Assembly (NCBI GenBank): GCA_022432975.1
Contig: CM039505.1
Span: 24,311,825-24,375,824, forward strand
Direction: 5' to 3'
Length of the DNA stretch: 64,000 nt
From: Begonia masoniana
Lineage: Eukaryota > Streptophyta > Magnoliopsida > Cucurbitales > Begoniaceae
Shown: one piece after another, positions 10,216 through 21,706 of the stretch
Layout of the letters: every line of letters starts with the position of its first letter
How positions within the stretch are numbered: the first letter of the stretch is position 1
Made by a program: the position numbers and the translations under genes
The notes under the pieces: model-generated
The model's input: the letters and a program-made list of their open reading frames with translations, nothing else
Databases searched by the model: none
What the model was told of the DNA's origin: nothing

Positions 10216-13200
10216 GAGTTCATGAATCTGCGACAAACTGGCTCTGTGACGGATTACATATGCAAATTTGATGCCTTATCACGGTTTGCTCCCCGTATGA
10301 TTGAGGATGACGAGGACAAGATTTACCAATTTGTTCAAGGACTGAAGCCGAGTTTGTATATGAAAGTAAAGACTGCTGGGATACACAATGTACCTTATGG
10401 TGAAGTGACGGCTAAGGCCTTGGAGCTGGAAGAGGCAGAAATGACACCATACGCACAGCGTGAGCAGCCAAGAAAATTCACGAAGGACGCTCAGCCGCCA
10501 CCACGTCAGAACAAAGGATGGCAGCCGCAACAGAACAGGGGACCACAGCAACAACAACAAGGTATAAAGAGACCCCTCAACCAGAATGATGACCAAGGAA
10601 AAGGTGAGAGGCCTCTGGCACCCTTATGCCCCACCTGTCAGAAGAACCACTCCGGCGAATGCAAGTTGCGTTCTGGCCGCTGTTTCAGATGTGATAAGGT
10701 TGGACATATAGTCAGAGACTGCCCCATGCTGCCAGATCCGAACCGTGTAAGGGTAGCACCTAGAGTCTATGCAATGGTGGAGGATGAGGAAGCCGTGCAG
10801 CATACGGTCATAACAGGTACCATTATGATCTGCAGTTTTGCTGCTTACACACTTATAGATACAGGAGCCACACACTCGTTTATATCAACTTTGTTTGTAT
10901 GCCAACACAACTTAGAACTTTTACCAGCCGAAAGGCCATATGATGTTATGTTACCATCAGGGAAGTCCCTACATTCTAAACAGATTGTTAAAGGTGATGT
11001 TGTGTCCTTAAGAAGTAAGAAACTATATGTAGAACTGATTGTAATTGACATGAAAGGATACAAGGTGATATTAGGAATGGATTGGTTATTTAGGCATTAT
11101 GCCACAATAAGTTGTAGATCTGGGATGGTTGATTTTCGACCCCCAAATGGTGATCATTATTCCTTCCAAGCTATTCCTAAGATAAGCAAAATACCGATTA
11201 TATCCTCACTAGAAATTTACCGGTTACTGAAAAATGGTTGTGAGAGTTACTTAGCTAGCATAATGGATGTTCGGGTGAAGAATAAGATAGAGTTACAAGA
11301 TATCCCCATAGTCAGAGAGTTCCCTGAGGCGTTCTTAGATGATTTGCCAGGATTACCACCGGATAGAGAAATAGAGTTTGTAATAGATACGTACCCTGAG
11401 GCCTTACCCGTATCTAAGAATCCTTATCGGATGGCACCTGTTGAGCTGAAGGAGTTAAAGGTCCAATTATAGGAATTAGTAGACAAAGGATTTATACGCC
11501 CTAGCAGTTCCCCTTGGGGTGCACCTGTCTTATCTGTCAAGAAGAAAGATGGTTCCCTTAGAATGTGCATAGACTATAGGGAGCTAAATAAGTTGACAAT
11601 CAAGAATAAGTACCCCTTACCTCGGATTGATGATTTGTTTGACCAATTGCAAGGAGCAATGGTGTTTTCAAAAATAGATTTACATTCGGGTTATTACCAA
11701 CTGAAGGTTAAGGAAGGAGATATACCAAAGACAGCCTTCAGGAACAGTTATGGACACTACGAATTCTTGGTCATGTCATTTGGACTGACCAATGCACCTG
11801 CAGCCTTTATGGACTTAATGAATTGAGTGTTTCGTGAGTATTTGGACAAATTTGTAATTGTGTTCATAGATGATATCTTGATATACTCACGGACTGAAGC
11901 TGATCATGTAGAGCATTTAAGAGTAGTTTTGACGACATTAAAGGAGCACCAGCTCTATGCCAAATTGTCCAAGTGTGAATTTTGGTTGGACAAGGTTAAT
12001 TTTCTTGGTCATGTAGTTTTTGCTAATGGCATATCAGTGGACCCGACCAAAATTCAGGCAGTAAAGGATTGGCCACAACCAAAGAATGCCAGTGAAGTCC
12101 GCAGTTTCCTTGGATTGGCAGGCTATTACAGAAAGATCATCAAAGGATTTTTTATGATAGCTAAGCCCCTGTCGAATTTGACAAGGAAGGACAACAAGTA
12201 TTCTTGGACTGAAGCTTGTGAGGATAGCTTCCAGACATTGAAGGTGAAGTTAACAACAGCCCCGGTATTGACCCTTCCAACTGAAGAAGGAAAGTTTAGC
12301 GTATTTTGTGATGCATCAAAAGTTGGTTTGGGCTGTGTTTTGATGCAAGAAGGCAAGGTTGTCGCGTATGCCTCTAGACAATTAAATAGTTATGAACAGA
12401 ACTATCCCACCCATGATTTAGAATTAGCCGCTGTTGTTTTTGCTTTGAAGATATGGAGACACTACTTATATGGACAGCAGTGTGAAGTGTTTTCTGACCA
12501 TAAAAGTCTGAAGTACCTCTTTACACAAAAGGAATTGAACATGAGGCAGAGGCGTTGGTTGGAATTTGTTAAGGATTACGACTTTGAGATCAGGTATCAC
12601 CCGGGCAAGGCTAACTCTGTAGCTGACGCATTGAGCAGGATGTCAACAACTATGCAATCCGTCGTGTCAACCATGTCTATACCTTTGAGGACAGAAGTTC
12701 AGAAGTTTGAATTGGAGATAGTTCCGGAGTTATCAACCTTACTTGCCGATTTGACCATTCAACCAACGGTTTTGGAAAAGATCAAAGAGGCACAACAGAA
12801 GGACTCTGAGGAGAATAACAGTATGGTGAACAAGGTGAAGGACACCACCTCCGAGTTTAGTCTTTCCAAGGATGAGATTCTGAGGTTTAGAAATAGATGG
12901 TATGTCCCTAATGATGAAGGATTACGTAAGCTAATCTTGGCTGAGGCGCATTCGTCTCCCTTTTCTGTGCATCCTAGAAGCACCAAGATATATCGAGACC
13001 TGAAGTTACTCTATTGGTGGCCAAACTTAAAGAGAGATGTTGCTAAGTATGTAGAGTCATGTTTGGTTTGCCAACAAGTTAAAGCCGAGCACCAACGTCC
13101 AGGAGGTACCCTTCAGCCTCTACCTATTCCCGAGTGGAAGTGGGAACACATAGCTATGGATTTCGTCGTAGGATTACCTAAGACAACTAAGGGACATGAT

Positions 13201-14196
13201 AGTATTTGGGTTGTGATTGATAGACTGACGAAATCAGCCCATTTCTTACCAGTAAGGACAACTTACTCGATGGACCAGCTTGCTGATCTTTATGTACGAG
13301 AAGTTATTAGGTTGCATGGGATCCCTGCATCTATTGTCTCAGATCGTGACCCTAGATTCACCTCAAGGTTTTGGCAAAGCTTACAAGGCACATTAGGTAC
13401 AAAGTTGTCTTTCAGCACTGCTTTCCACCCGCAGACAGATGGTCAATCAGAAAGGACTATCCATATACTTGAGGATATGTTGAGGGCTTGTGTGCTAGAG
13501 TTCCAAACATCTTGGAGTCGATACCTACCTTTGGTTGAGTTCTCTTACAACAACAGTTATCAGTCCACCATCGGAATGGCACCTTATGAGGCGTTGTATG
13601 GTAGGAAATATAGATCACCTCTGTATTGGGATGAAGTTGGGGAAGCAAAACTCCTAGGTCCCGAGATGTTGCAGCAGATGTCAGACAAGATTGCCACTAT
13701 TAAAAGGAGAATGATTACTGCACAAAGCCGACAGAAAAATTATGCAGACTAAAGGAGGAGAGATCTTGAATTTGCTGTTGGTGATGAAGTTTTCTTGAAG
13801 GTTTCACCGTTCAAAGGAGTACTAAGATTTGGCAGGAGGGGAAAGCTTAATCCACGATTTATTGGACCATTCCCTGTTTTGGCTAGAATCGATAGTGCAG
13901 CTTACAGACTGCAGTTGCCTCCATCATTGGATAAAGTTCATAATGTTTTCCATGTGTCAATGCTAAGAAAATGTATACGGGACCCTACACAAGTTGTTAA
14001 ACCAGTGGATTTTGAGATTGAGTCGATACTAAAGTATGAAGAGAAGCCAGTGCAGATATTGGAATCCGCAGTTAAGACTCTGAGGAATAAAGAGATTCCG
14101 TTGGTCAAAGTCTTATGGAAGAATCATGGCATTGAAGAAGCCACTTGGGAGCGACGACAGGACATGTTAGACAAGTATCCAGATTTATTTGTTTGA
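10216..14196 (+). pseudogene. Element B gag-pol polyprotein remnant with three in-frame stops
   Basis: One reading frame runs the whole way with no frameshift but three stops, at 11469 (TAG), 11824 (TGA) and 13750 (TAA). In order: the C-terminal half of gag; a CCHC zinc knuckle CFRCDKVGHIVRDC (10681-10722); aspartic protease DTGATHSF (from 10858); reverse transcriptase with FIDDIL near 11865; RNase H with FCDAS near 12305; integrase with an HHCC finger near 12965-13075, MDFVVGLP and SDRDPRF; and a C-terminal chromodomain-like segment near 14030-14190. This order (integrase after RNase H, then chromodomain) identifies a Ty3/gypsy chromovirus, by appearance of the Tekay/Del type. The gag start is deleted. 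A purine tract (AAGGAGGGGTGGA) follows, just before the 3' LTR. Confidence 0.92.
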
Positions 14197-15289
14197 TCAA
14201 TTTTCGGGGAAGAAAATTTTGTTTAAGGAGGGGTGGATGTAACACCCGACAACTTCAGCCAGGTGACTTCCTAACTGTATTAACGGTCATAAATATTCAA
14301 TCTTCACGGTTTAGAGTTTTATACCAAGAATAATTTATTTTATGTGGATTTAAACTAGGTTGAGTTGCAAAGTTGTAATAATGGAGGGTGATGACCAATA
14401 TATAAAGAAAAATGAAATGTTTTAAACCTCACTTGAACCACTGTAGCCGACACCTTCCTTTTCGGCGATTTCTTCTCTCCTAAGCTCTTGCTCTCTGCTT
14501 CAGCATACTCTCTTCGACGATCGGTTTCTCTGCCACCACTCGACTACTCTGTGCTCGAGGTATGCAATAGACAACGCAGCTATCTGTTAGTTTGTTAGCT
14601 CTGTTTTCTACTTGGCATTGGAGTTTTGTATCTTCCAATGGCCGACTAATAACAAGGACATTTGAAATCTGAGAGTGGGAATGACTTTAGCTATTAAATC
14701 TTAGGATAACTTGAGATTAGAACTATTAGGATTTTTGTTTTAACTATTGCAATGTAAATGTTTTAGGTGAAGAAGTTTAAAGAGAAAGGAGCTCAAGTGC
14801 TACGAAGACCAGGTAAGTGGATGTATTAAGATTTTCAGCTAATAGAGCCCTACATCGTGGGAGTACTAGGTTGTTTTAGATGTCTAATGTTTACCTTATG
14901 ATAATGAGCTTGTCTGCACTTGAAGGATTGATGAATGTTGCGAGTTATACTATTTGATGACCTGCTAGTGAATATGAAGTTGTCTGCTCTAGTATGATCC
15001 TTGTCATAGTCTGATGGGCTAAAAGTTCTCATGTTCATGCATCATGAATGATTCTCAAGCATAAGAAAATGTTTGAATGCATGTTTTCCATGTTCAGAAT
15101 ATGTATGTATATATGTATATATATAAGATTTATGCAACGTGGACTAAGTGAGGGTTGGGGGCGGTTCGGCGTATGTCACAGTCCAAAGAGGGACATATGA
15201 ATACGACTCGCAGCAGGGAACAAGATCAAACTCACTGTCGAACCCCCTTTACCGGCACAAATCCTCTCTTAATCCACACAACTTATATG

Positions 15290-15425
15290 AATGATGAATA
15301 TGATCAATGACTATGAATGATGAATATGATCAATGACTATGAATGATGAATATGATCAATGACTATGAATGATGAATATGATCAATGACTATGAATGTTG
15401 AATATGATCTATGACTATGAATGAT
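15290..15425 (+). repeat. 26-bp tandem repeat, about five copies
   Basis: The unit is built from GAATGATGAATATGATCAAT plus GACTAT, with TGATCA palindromes. The last copies carry small changes (ATGTTG, TGATCT). It lies in the putative second intron of the LTR. Confidence 0.85.
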
Positions 15426-15954
15426 GATTTCAAGCAAAGATATGAACAAGAAAAAGATTTATGAGCATGTGATTTTCCCAAACTATACATTCATACATCC
15501 ATGTTAGTGTTGCATTCCTTACTAAGCATTAGACTTATAGTTTAAACCTTATGATGTAGGTGACGAGTTTTCAGGTGAGGAACTCAAGGTTAATGAGAAT
15601 GATTAAGCTTGGTTGCTGGAGGATGCTCAGTGTGACAGTGAAGGCTGGATAGGCGATTAAGCTCCCTGGTTATGCTCATAATAAGTTAGAAAAGTTTACG
15701 ATAAACAGATGACTAAATAGAACAGAATTTCTTATAACAATGAGATTTGGATTTGAAAAGCTTTTCTTTAGAGTCTGAATACGATTTTAAGGATTAATGA
15801 ATGGTTTGTTATGTTTGAGTCTTCTGCTATGCGTATTTTAGATGAGTTTATGATTTTTTTTACTCTTTGAGGTTTATGGTTACTAAGTTAGGAATCGGGT
15901 GAGTTGTGATATGTTCTATCGAATGAAGATGTTTGATGATTATAGTGTTTTACT

Positions 15955-16310
15955 GCCGTATGATAGAAGCTGGATGAGGCAATCATCCGGCTGACGTCAT
16001 CGGCAGATGTAGAGTGTTTAAGCCATCGGATGATGAAAGTGTTATTTTGTCGTCTAGCGATCGGCAGATGTAGAGTGTTTAAGCCATCGGATGATGAAAG
16101 TGTTATTTTGTCGTCTAGCAATCGGCAGATGTAGAGTGTTTAAGCCATCGGATGATGAAAGTGCCATTTTGTCGTCTAGCGATCGGCAGATGTAGAGTGT
16201 TTAAGCCATCGGACGGTGAGAGTGTTATTTTGTCGTCTAGTGATCGGCAGATGTAGTGTAATAAGTCACCGGATGAAGAGGATGTTATTTGTCGTTTAGT
16301 GACCGAGTCA
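15955..16310 (+). repeat. Approximately 61-bp tandem array, CCGGATGATG type
   Basis: About five units contain GATCGGCAGATGTAGAGTG, TTTAAGCCATCGGATGATG and TTTTGTCGTCTAG. The array resembles in wording and position the one in the LTRs at 721-1067 and 60656-61005, yet the units differ by many substitutions. Confidence 0.85.
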
Positions 16311-17005
16311 TGTTTTAATTATTCACGTGAGATGCACATGACCACCGGATGATGTACCCTTATTTCATCGGATGATGTAGAGAGCTTCTCCACCAGATGG
16401 TATAAACACGGTTTTGTCGTCTAGTGACCAGTAGATGTGGTTCATCCTTCTATCGGTAGATGCAGTCTATAACTTAAAGTTTTCCCTTCACTAGCCGATA
16501 CACATTGTACTGCCCGCCGGCAGATATGTAATGTTTTTCTTTGCCGATTGAGGCTTAGCGAATCGCATATGACATCTTGAGTTAAACTATGTTTCAAAAA
16601 AGAAGAAATACACTACTAATAATGAATCATGTGTGAGTAATAAGGGTTAAATGATTAAGAAAGATACGGATTATGTGACGATCCTCTTGGGGTCGTTACA
16701 GCTGGAGAGTGGTTAGGAATTTGATGCATTCAAGCATTTACTAGAGAGAGAGAGGACGCTAATAGTGTATTAGGCTCGACGGCCATGGATTGGCCTTCCC
16801 CTTTTCAGTTTAGGAATGGTTCGGTTCAGTTTTTATCAGTTTTGACCGATCCAAACCAATAACCGAACCTAAAAAGTCGGTTCCTACAATACCAAACCGA
16901 AGTTCGGTTTCCAGGGGCTCAAAACCGATCCAAACCGAACTGATTTCACCGGTTCCAGTTCGGTTCATCGGTTCTGGTTCGGTTTTGCACACCCCTATTT
17001 AGCAA

Positions 17006-17144
17006 CATGTTGAGTTAAACTCATCACTTTCTGCTCAAAGTTGCAGCTGGAGATTGAGAAAACGGCAGACCTCTTGCGGTCGGTGAACTCATCAACAACA
17101 AATTTATCCAGACTTCTTAGTTCATCCCTACACAGCCGAAGCAT
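17006..17144 (-). other. Exon-like open stretch, unidentified, cut by the hAT insertion
   Basis: On minus, from an ATG at 17142-17144, about 46 codons stay open to the hAT target duplication and a few more codons continue beyond it at 8794 before a stop. The composition (MLRLCRDELRSL, then DKFVVDEF, then AVFSISSCNF) looks more protein-like than the surroundings, but I do not recognise the family. It may be a captured gene piece or chance. The remaining interval to 17517 holds no feature that I can name. Confidence 0.2.
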
Positions 17145-17972
17145 TTCATATTTCCAGATCGAAAAATCAGTCGATCTTCAATATGCTTCTTGAATGAGTT
17201 TTTTGAGACTTTATTCTAATAAAAAATATTGATAATTTGGTTGTATTTTTCTTAGGTAGCTCCTTTACTCTTTCAAGGAGATTTATCCATTCCGCACTTG
17301 TCACAAATTTCATACATCGGGTTAAGAGGGTCTTCTTTTCTCGTACTACGACGACGAAAATACTACTTTCTCTCTCTACTCTAACTCTACGTACAATGTT
17401 AAAGAGACCAACATTAGTTTGTACACTCAACCGGTCGATCACAACACAGGAAGGTTATAAAAAAATGCATTTGATTTCAGCATAGCTGCATCAACTAGAG
17501 TAATTTTGCTTCAAGAATGTAACACCCGAATTTTCTGTACTATGTATTTGTCACTAAAATAATATGTACAATTTTTTTTTTCATTTTTTTTCACAGCCAC
17601 TCTCTTCCTCCATTTTTTTTCATTTTCTCTCAAGCAAACATCCTTCAATAGGAAATTAAGGTAAGGATAAGTTGGTTTAAGGGTTATTATATGTTAAAGG
17701 ATGACTAATAAGAGGTTTTGTGCAAGTTTTTCTCATGGGTTTTGAAATCCAAAAATTCAGAATAGGTGCTGGATTTTCTTCTTTTAAATTGATGTTTCAT
17801 CTTGATTTAAGATTATCTAATGATCAATGATGGAGTAGATGGATAGAAATGCATGTTTGAAGCATTGATTGGAAACTAGGTTTAAATCGGCTAAACAGGG
17901 CAGTCCACGATTTTTGAATTTCTATCCTTAATTTCGATCTTCTTTTTATAAATAGATGGTTCTATGATAAAA

Positions 17973-20443
17973 TATAACACCCGAATTTTTAGGATTTCCG
18001 CTCCAAGGCTATTTTGGTAAATAAGTAAATTAGGTCCGTTTTGCGAGCGGATAGTTTTATTAGGACCCTAGAAATTTACGGGAATTTGTAGAAGAATAAG
18101 TAAAATTTTAGAAACCCAAATCGAAAAGAGTAATGCTAGAGTTCCCGTTTTACCCTTTTAGTATGTCAATTCGTAAAAATAGCAAAATAAGTCCGTTTTG
18201 GAAACGGTGAGTTTTGTTAGAACTCTAAGATTAAATTGGAATATTTGGAGAAATAAGGAAATTGCAAAGAGACCGAATTGATAGACTAATTAAAGAAGTA
18301 GTTGTAGTTTATTATAATTATAATAATAATTATTATTATTATTTTTATTATTATTATTATAATTATAATAAAAACAAAACAAACAACAGAAACGATTTCT
18401 GTTGTTTGTTCGAGCTAGAGCCCGAGCTCTGCGAGCGAACAGGGGAGACGACGACGGCGACTCTCCTCCGACGAACGTCGGCGTTTTCCGGCCCTCTCCG
18501 ACCAGACGACGGCGACGTGCGATCTCCGACCGTCCTCACGCACAAAACCGAACGGTAAGCTCGGTTTTCTCCTCCGTTTTGATTCGGTTTAAGGCAGTGG
18601 GTGGCGAGCTCGATTGAGCTCCGATCTCCGGCCAAAATAGGTTGCTTCCGGCGTGGGTTTGCCAACCCTTGGGCCGGCTATCGTTGCTTGGCCGAGGAGT
18701 GCCCAATTTGGGCGAAATTTCAGTGAAGCCCGATTAGGGCAATTCGGGTTTTATGAATTGGAACTTCGATTTTAGGTTAGTTTATGTTAATTGGATGTTA
18801 AAAGGATAGATTAGTGAGGAAATTGATGGAATTTGATGAAAAATCGAAAAAGTGGAATTCTCCGAAAAAGGGCAGTTTCGGGTTTCTGCAAAATTGACCT
18901 AGCTCCGGTCATTTGTTTTAAAATTCTTTTTAGCAGATTAAAATAGGTTATTAGAGGAGTACGTGGCCGCTGGAATCGTTCGATTCCGATAACCGACGAG
19001 AAAGTTACGCGCGTTTGAAGTTTCGGGTCGGTTTTACCAAACCCGAATTAGTGGCCCGTTTAGTTAAGTTTTAGTTGGATTAGGCTTGAAATAGTAGTTT
19101 GAGAGTAAATTGGCGAATGTAATTTTGATTTAATGAAGTTTGAATGTTTGTCATAGGTCGAGCCATAGGTGACGTGTGATGCCAAACCCAGCGAGCTACA
19201 GAAGACAGGTAAGTTTCTCGTGACTTGTTTGGCCGATTGGCCTACACCATATGATTCTATGTTGGTCGAGGAACTTGGAGAATGTAGGTTGAGTCGGGTA
19301 ATTAGTTGGGTAGTTAGTTTTAGTTATGTGTTGTATGTTTATATTTATTGTTCGTTTATGCTTTAATTATGTTTATAGCATTGCACGTTCATGCATCATG
19401 TTTCTGAAAAGCACGAAAAAGGAATTTCTATGCATGTTTTCATAAAAAAGGTAAAGTATAATGAAAAGGTAAAATGTCTGTAATCTGGTTACGGCGTTGG
19501 CGGTGGTTCAGACATGGCTGCTTGGGGAGCATGTCTTCCCCCGGTTAGATACGAGGGGCTATCCAATTGTGGGATGTGCCGCTCCTATCTAGCGAGAGTG
19601 AGGCCACGGTAACATATCTGTATCTGTATCTGTAATGAAATGAAATGAAAGGAAAAGGAAGCATGTTTTTACGAACGGCACGCATAACATGCATTGCATT
19701 CACGTAGACTTACTGAGCCTTAAGCTCACGACTTATATCTGTGGTGTAGGTGACCTCTACACAGGTGAGGATGGGATCCCTCCACCCGAGGCATGATCGG
19801 TTGATGAAAGATGGCCCGTGGGAGTGTGCTGGGCAGTCGATGCTTAACCGACCCGTGGGGATTTACGTATGTATTTTGAGGGTATTGAGATATTCTGGGT
19901 GAATGATGGATTGGTTAGATGAAAATTGTATAGTAGAACATAATAGGATGTTTGTTTCTAATTAGCTGATAGTTGATAGGTTTATGTTTTGTGGCTTTGG
20001 AAACTTATTTTATAAACTGCTTTTGGAAAACCTTTTATTTGAAACATACTGAACTGCTTGGAGTTTTATTTTGAACAGGAGGGATTGTTTAGTTTTTAAA
20101 CGGATCCATGCAGTTTGTTTTCGTGAAAACGTGTTTTATTTAACTATGTCTCGAGTCGTTCCGAGTGAGAATACAGGGCTGTTTTACGTCGAATGGTATT
20201 GTGAAATGTATATTTGCGATGTGGATAGAAATTGTGGTATAAATAGAATCGTGTTAGTGAAACGGTGAGGTTGTATTTTGTAGGTGTTTGGGTACGTATT
20301 GGTGTATGATTAATTGTTTTGTAATTGTTTTAAACGTTTTATTAAATTGTTTTCCACTTATACATTAAGTATAAAAAAAAAAAAAAGAGAAAGAAAAGAA
20401 GAATTTCGTACAAGAAATTAGGAATAGTATGAGGGTCGTTACA
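17973..20443 (+). mobile_element. Element C 5' LTR
   Basis: Starts TATAACACCCG (TG decayed to TA) and ends GGGTCGTTACA. It contains an AT-rich self-complementary stretch at 18310-18370, donor ACG/GTAAGC at 18555, acceptor TCATAG ending 19156, a 52-nt putative exon 19157-19208, donor CAG/GTAAGT at 19209, motif TTCATGCATCATG near 19389, and acceptor GTGTAG ending 19749. Short open frames near 18260-18665 occur in both LTR copies but overlap this leader and show no domain. Confidence 0.93.
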
Positions 20444-20447
20444 ATTA

Positions 20448-20459
20448 TGGTATCAAAGC
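20448..20459 (+). promoter_or_regulatory. Element C primer-binding site
   Basis: TGGTATCAAAGC lies 4 nt after the LTR end and matches the initiator-Met tRNA 3' end (usual TGGTATCAGAGC) with one change. Confidence 0.85.
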
Positions 20460-20605
20460 CCCCGAGTTTTAAAATCGGTTCTGTAGACTGCTCGACTGCA
20501 CAGCCACTACGCGGACATCCTTCCTCAACTGTAAGTACGTTTACTGTTTTGTTGGATTTCATATTTCTTAGGATTATTTGTCTTAATTTTTATAGGATTT
20601 AGAAA

Positions 20606-21706
20606 ATGGTTCGAGGCCGTGATGCGAGGGACGACGCCCTGGATAGACTTACAGATTTATTGGACCGTCAGTCTCAGCACATGGACCGGCAAGCACAACA
20701 AATTGCGGACTTAGTGAATCGAGGGAACCAGAGGGCTCAGGATCTGGTAGTTCCTAATAATCAGGGTATGCAGAGGTTCCAAAGCCTACGGCCTCCAGTA
20801 TTCGACGGGCAATCATCGGATCCGACACGTGCTGAGGAATGGATCCGGGTGATGGAGGATATGCTAGGTTATGCAGAGGTAGGGAATGGGAGCAAGGTGG
20901 CTTACGTCACTTTTCATTTGGCGTTAGATGCCCGTTTCTGGTGGGACTCGATTAAGTCAACAACGGATGTCTCAGTTATGACCTGGGAACGATTCAAGAT
21001 CGTATTCTTTGACAAGTATTTCAGCCGCGCTGTGATGGTGGCTAAGAGGAACGAGTTTACGCAGCTGAAACAGACCGGGTCAGTTGCAGAGTATATACGG
21101 AAGTTTGAAGCTTTATCACAGTTTGCACCACGTCTGGTCAGCGACAATGAAGAAAAGGTGCACCAGTTTATGGAGGGGCTTAATCCAGAGATTCGGATGC
21201 ACGTTGTTGTATCAGGTATTATTGATGTACCATATTCTGACATCACAGCTAGAGCCCTGGACATAGAGGCTGCCAGAGCTACTTGTATTAGACCGAGGGA
21301 GCCGGCTAAGGGTTTCTTTCGTGAGATCCAACCACAGTCATGGGACCGAGATTGGCAACAAAGTGAGCAACAACAGCCACAACGACAGAGGAGCGATAAG
21401 AGGCCCTACGATGGTAGGAACGACCAAGGAAAAGGAAAGCAGATTCAAGGGGCTACTAAAAAGCCTTTATGTCCGCAGTGCCAGAAGCAGCACTACGGTG
21501 ATTGTCTGACGCGTACCAATAGGTGTTACCGGTGTGGGGAAGCTGGTCACTATATCATGAATTGTCCATTGTTGAACCGAAATCAACCGGGCAGAGATCA
21601 ACAGGACAGAGATCAAAGAAAAATTGTGCCGAGGGTATTTGCATTCATTGAGCCTGGCGACACCGACGATGGGGCACAGCCTTCTACAATTTCAGGTATT
21701 GTTTAA
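20606..21706 (+). CDS. Gag protein of element C, intact, 366 residues
   Basis: Structural capsid/nucleocapsid protein that packages the element RNA in cytoplasmic particles. The start MVRGRDARDD matches the gag starts of elements D and E and is the first ATG after the primer site. A glutamine-rich N-terminal part (residues 25-45) is followed by the retrotransposon gag core (AEEWIRVMEDML near 73-84, WWDS near 112-115), a basic QPQRQR linker, and one CCHC zinc knuckle CYRCGEAGHYIMNC at residues 307-320. The frame stops after STISGIV, just where the related polyproteins of D and B enter the protease. No protease, reverse transcriptase or integrase follows, so the protein may be a self-contained Gag. 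No stops or frameshifts are present. Confidence 0.92.
   Translation: MVRGRDARDDALDRLTDLLDRQSQHMDRQAQQIADLVNRGNQRAQDLVVPNNQGMQRFQSLRPPVFDGQSSDPTRAEEWIRVMEDMLGYAEVGNGSKVAYVTFHLALDARFWWDSIKSTTDVSVMTWERFKIVFFDKYFSRAVMVAKRNEFTQLKQTGSVAEYIRKFEALSQFAPRLVSDNEEKVHQFMEGLNPEIRMHVVVSGIIDVPYSDITARALDIEAARATCIRPREPAKGFFREIQPQSWDRDWQQSEQQQPQRQRSDKRPYDGRNDQGKGKQIQGATKKPLCPQCQKQHYGDCLTRTNRCYRCGEAGHYIMNCPLLNRNQPGRDQQDRDQRKIVPRVFAFIEPGDTDDGAQPSTISGIV

Larger units (their letters stand above)
9450..16700 (+). mobile_element. Element B: Ty3/gypsy chromovirus, 5' part deleted
   Basis: The element runs from TGTAACACTCG to GGGGTCGTTACA and is flanked by GCTGG on both sides (9445-9449 and 16701-16705). The 5' LTR is cut after about 766 bp and joined directly to the middle of gag, so the LTR 3' part, primer site and gag start are missing. 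The 3' LTR is complete (2463 bp). The shared 766 bp differ at roughly 2% of positions by eye. It is inserted in the hAT-like element. Confidence 0.92.
14238..16700 (+). mobile_element. Element B 3' LTR, complete (2463 bp)
   Basis: Starts TGTAACACCCG, ends GGTCGTTACA. Landmarks: TATA-like ATATATAAAG near 14398, donor CGAG/GTATGC at 14560, acceptor TTTTAG ending 14766, a 46-nt putative exon 14767-14812, donor CAG/GTAAGT at 14813, motif TTCATGCATCATG near 15033, and acceptor GATGTAG ending 15559. Two tandem arrays occupy the distal part. Confidence 0.93.
8795..16997. mobile_element. Non-autonomous hAT-like element with captured lectin-kinase gene piece
   Basis: The ends are TAGGGGTGTG (8795-8804) and CACACCCCTA (16988-16997), a perfect 10-bp terminal inverted repeat. 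They are flanked by a perfect 8-bp direct repeat TTTAGCAA (8787-8794 and 16998-17005), as expected for the hAT superfamily. Both subterminal regions are rich in TTCGGTT/AACCGAA words. Removing the nested retrotransposon (9450-16700 plus one GCTGG) leaves about 947 bp. No transposase is present. The cargo is a minus-strand lectin receptor kinase 5' fragment. Confidence 0.88.

Noticed and set aside
17167..17442. 91-codon minus frame as a gene
   Set aside because: No recognisable domain, low-complexity lysine/arginine-rich composition, and an overlapping open frame on the other strand.
18262..18665. Overlapping open frames of about 100 codons on both strands, repeated at 24428-24831
   Set aside because: They lie in the C LTR, run across an AT repeat and the putative first donor, and contain no domain. 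Their conservation between copies only reflects LTR identity.
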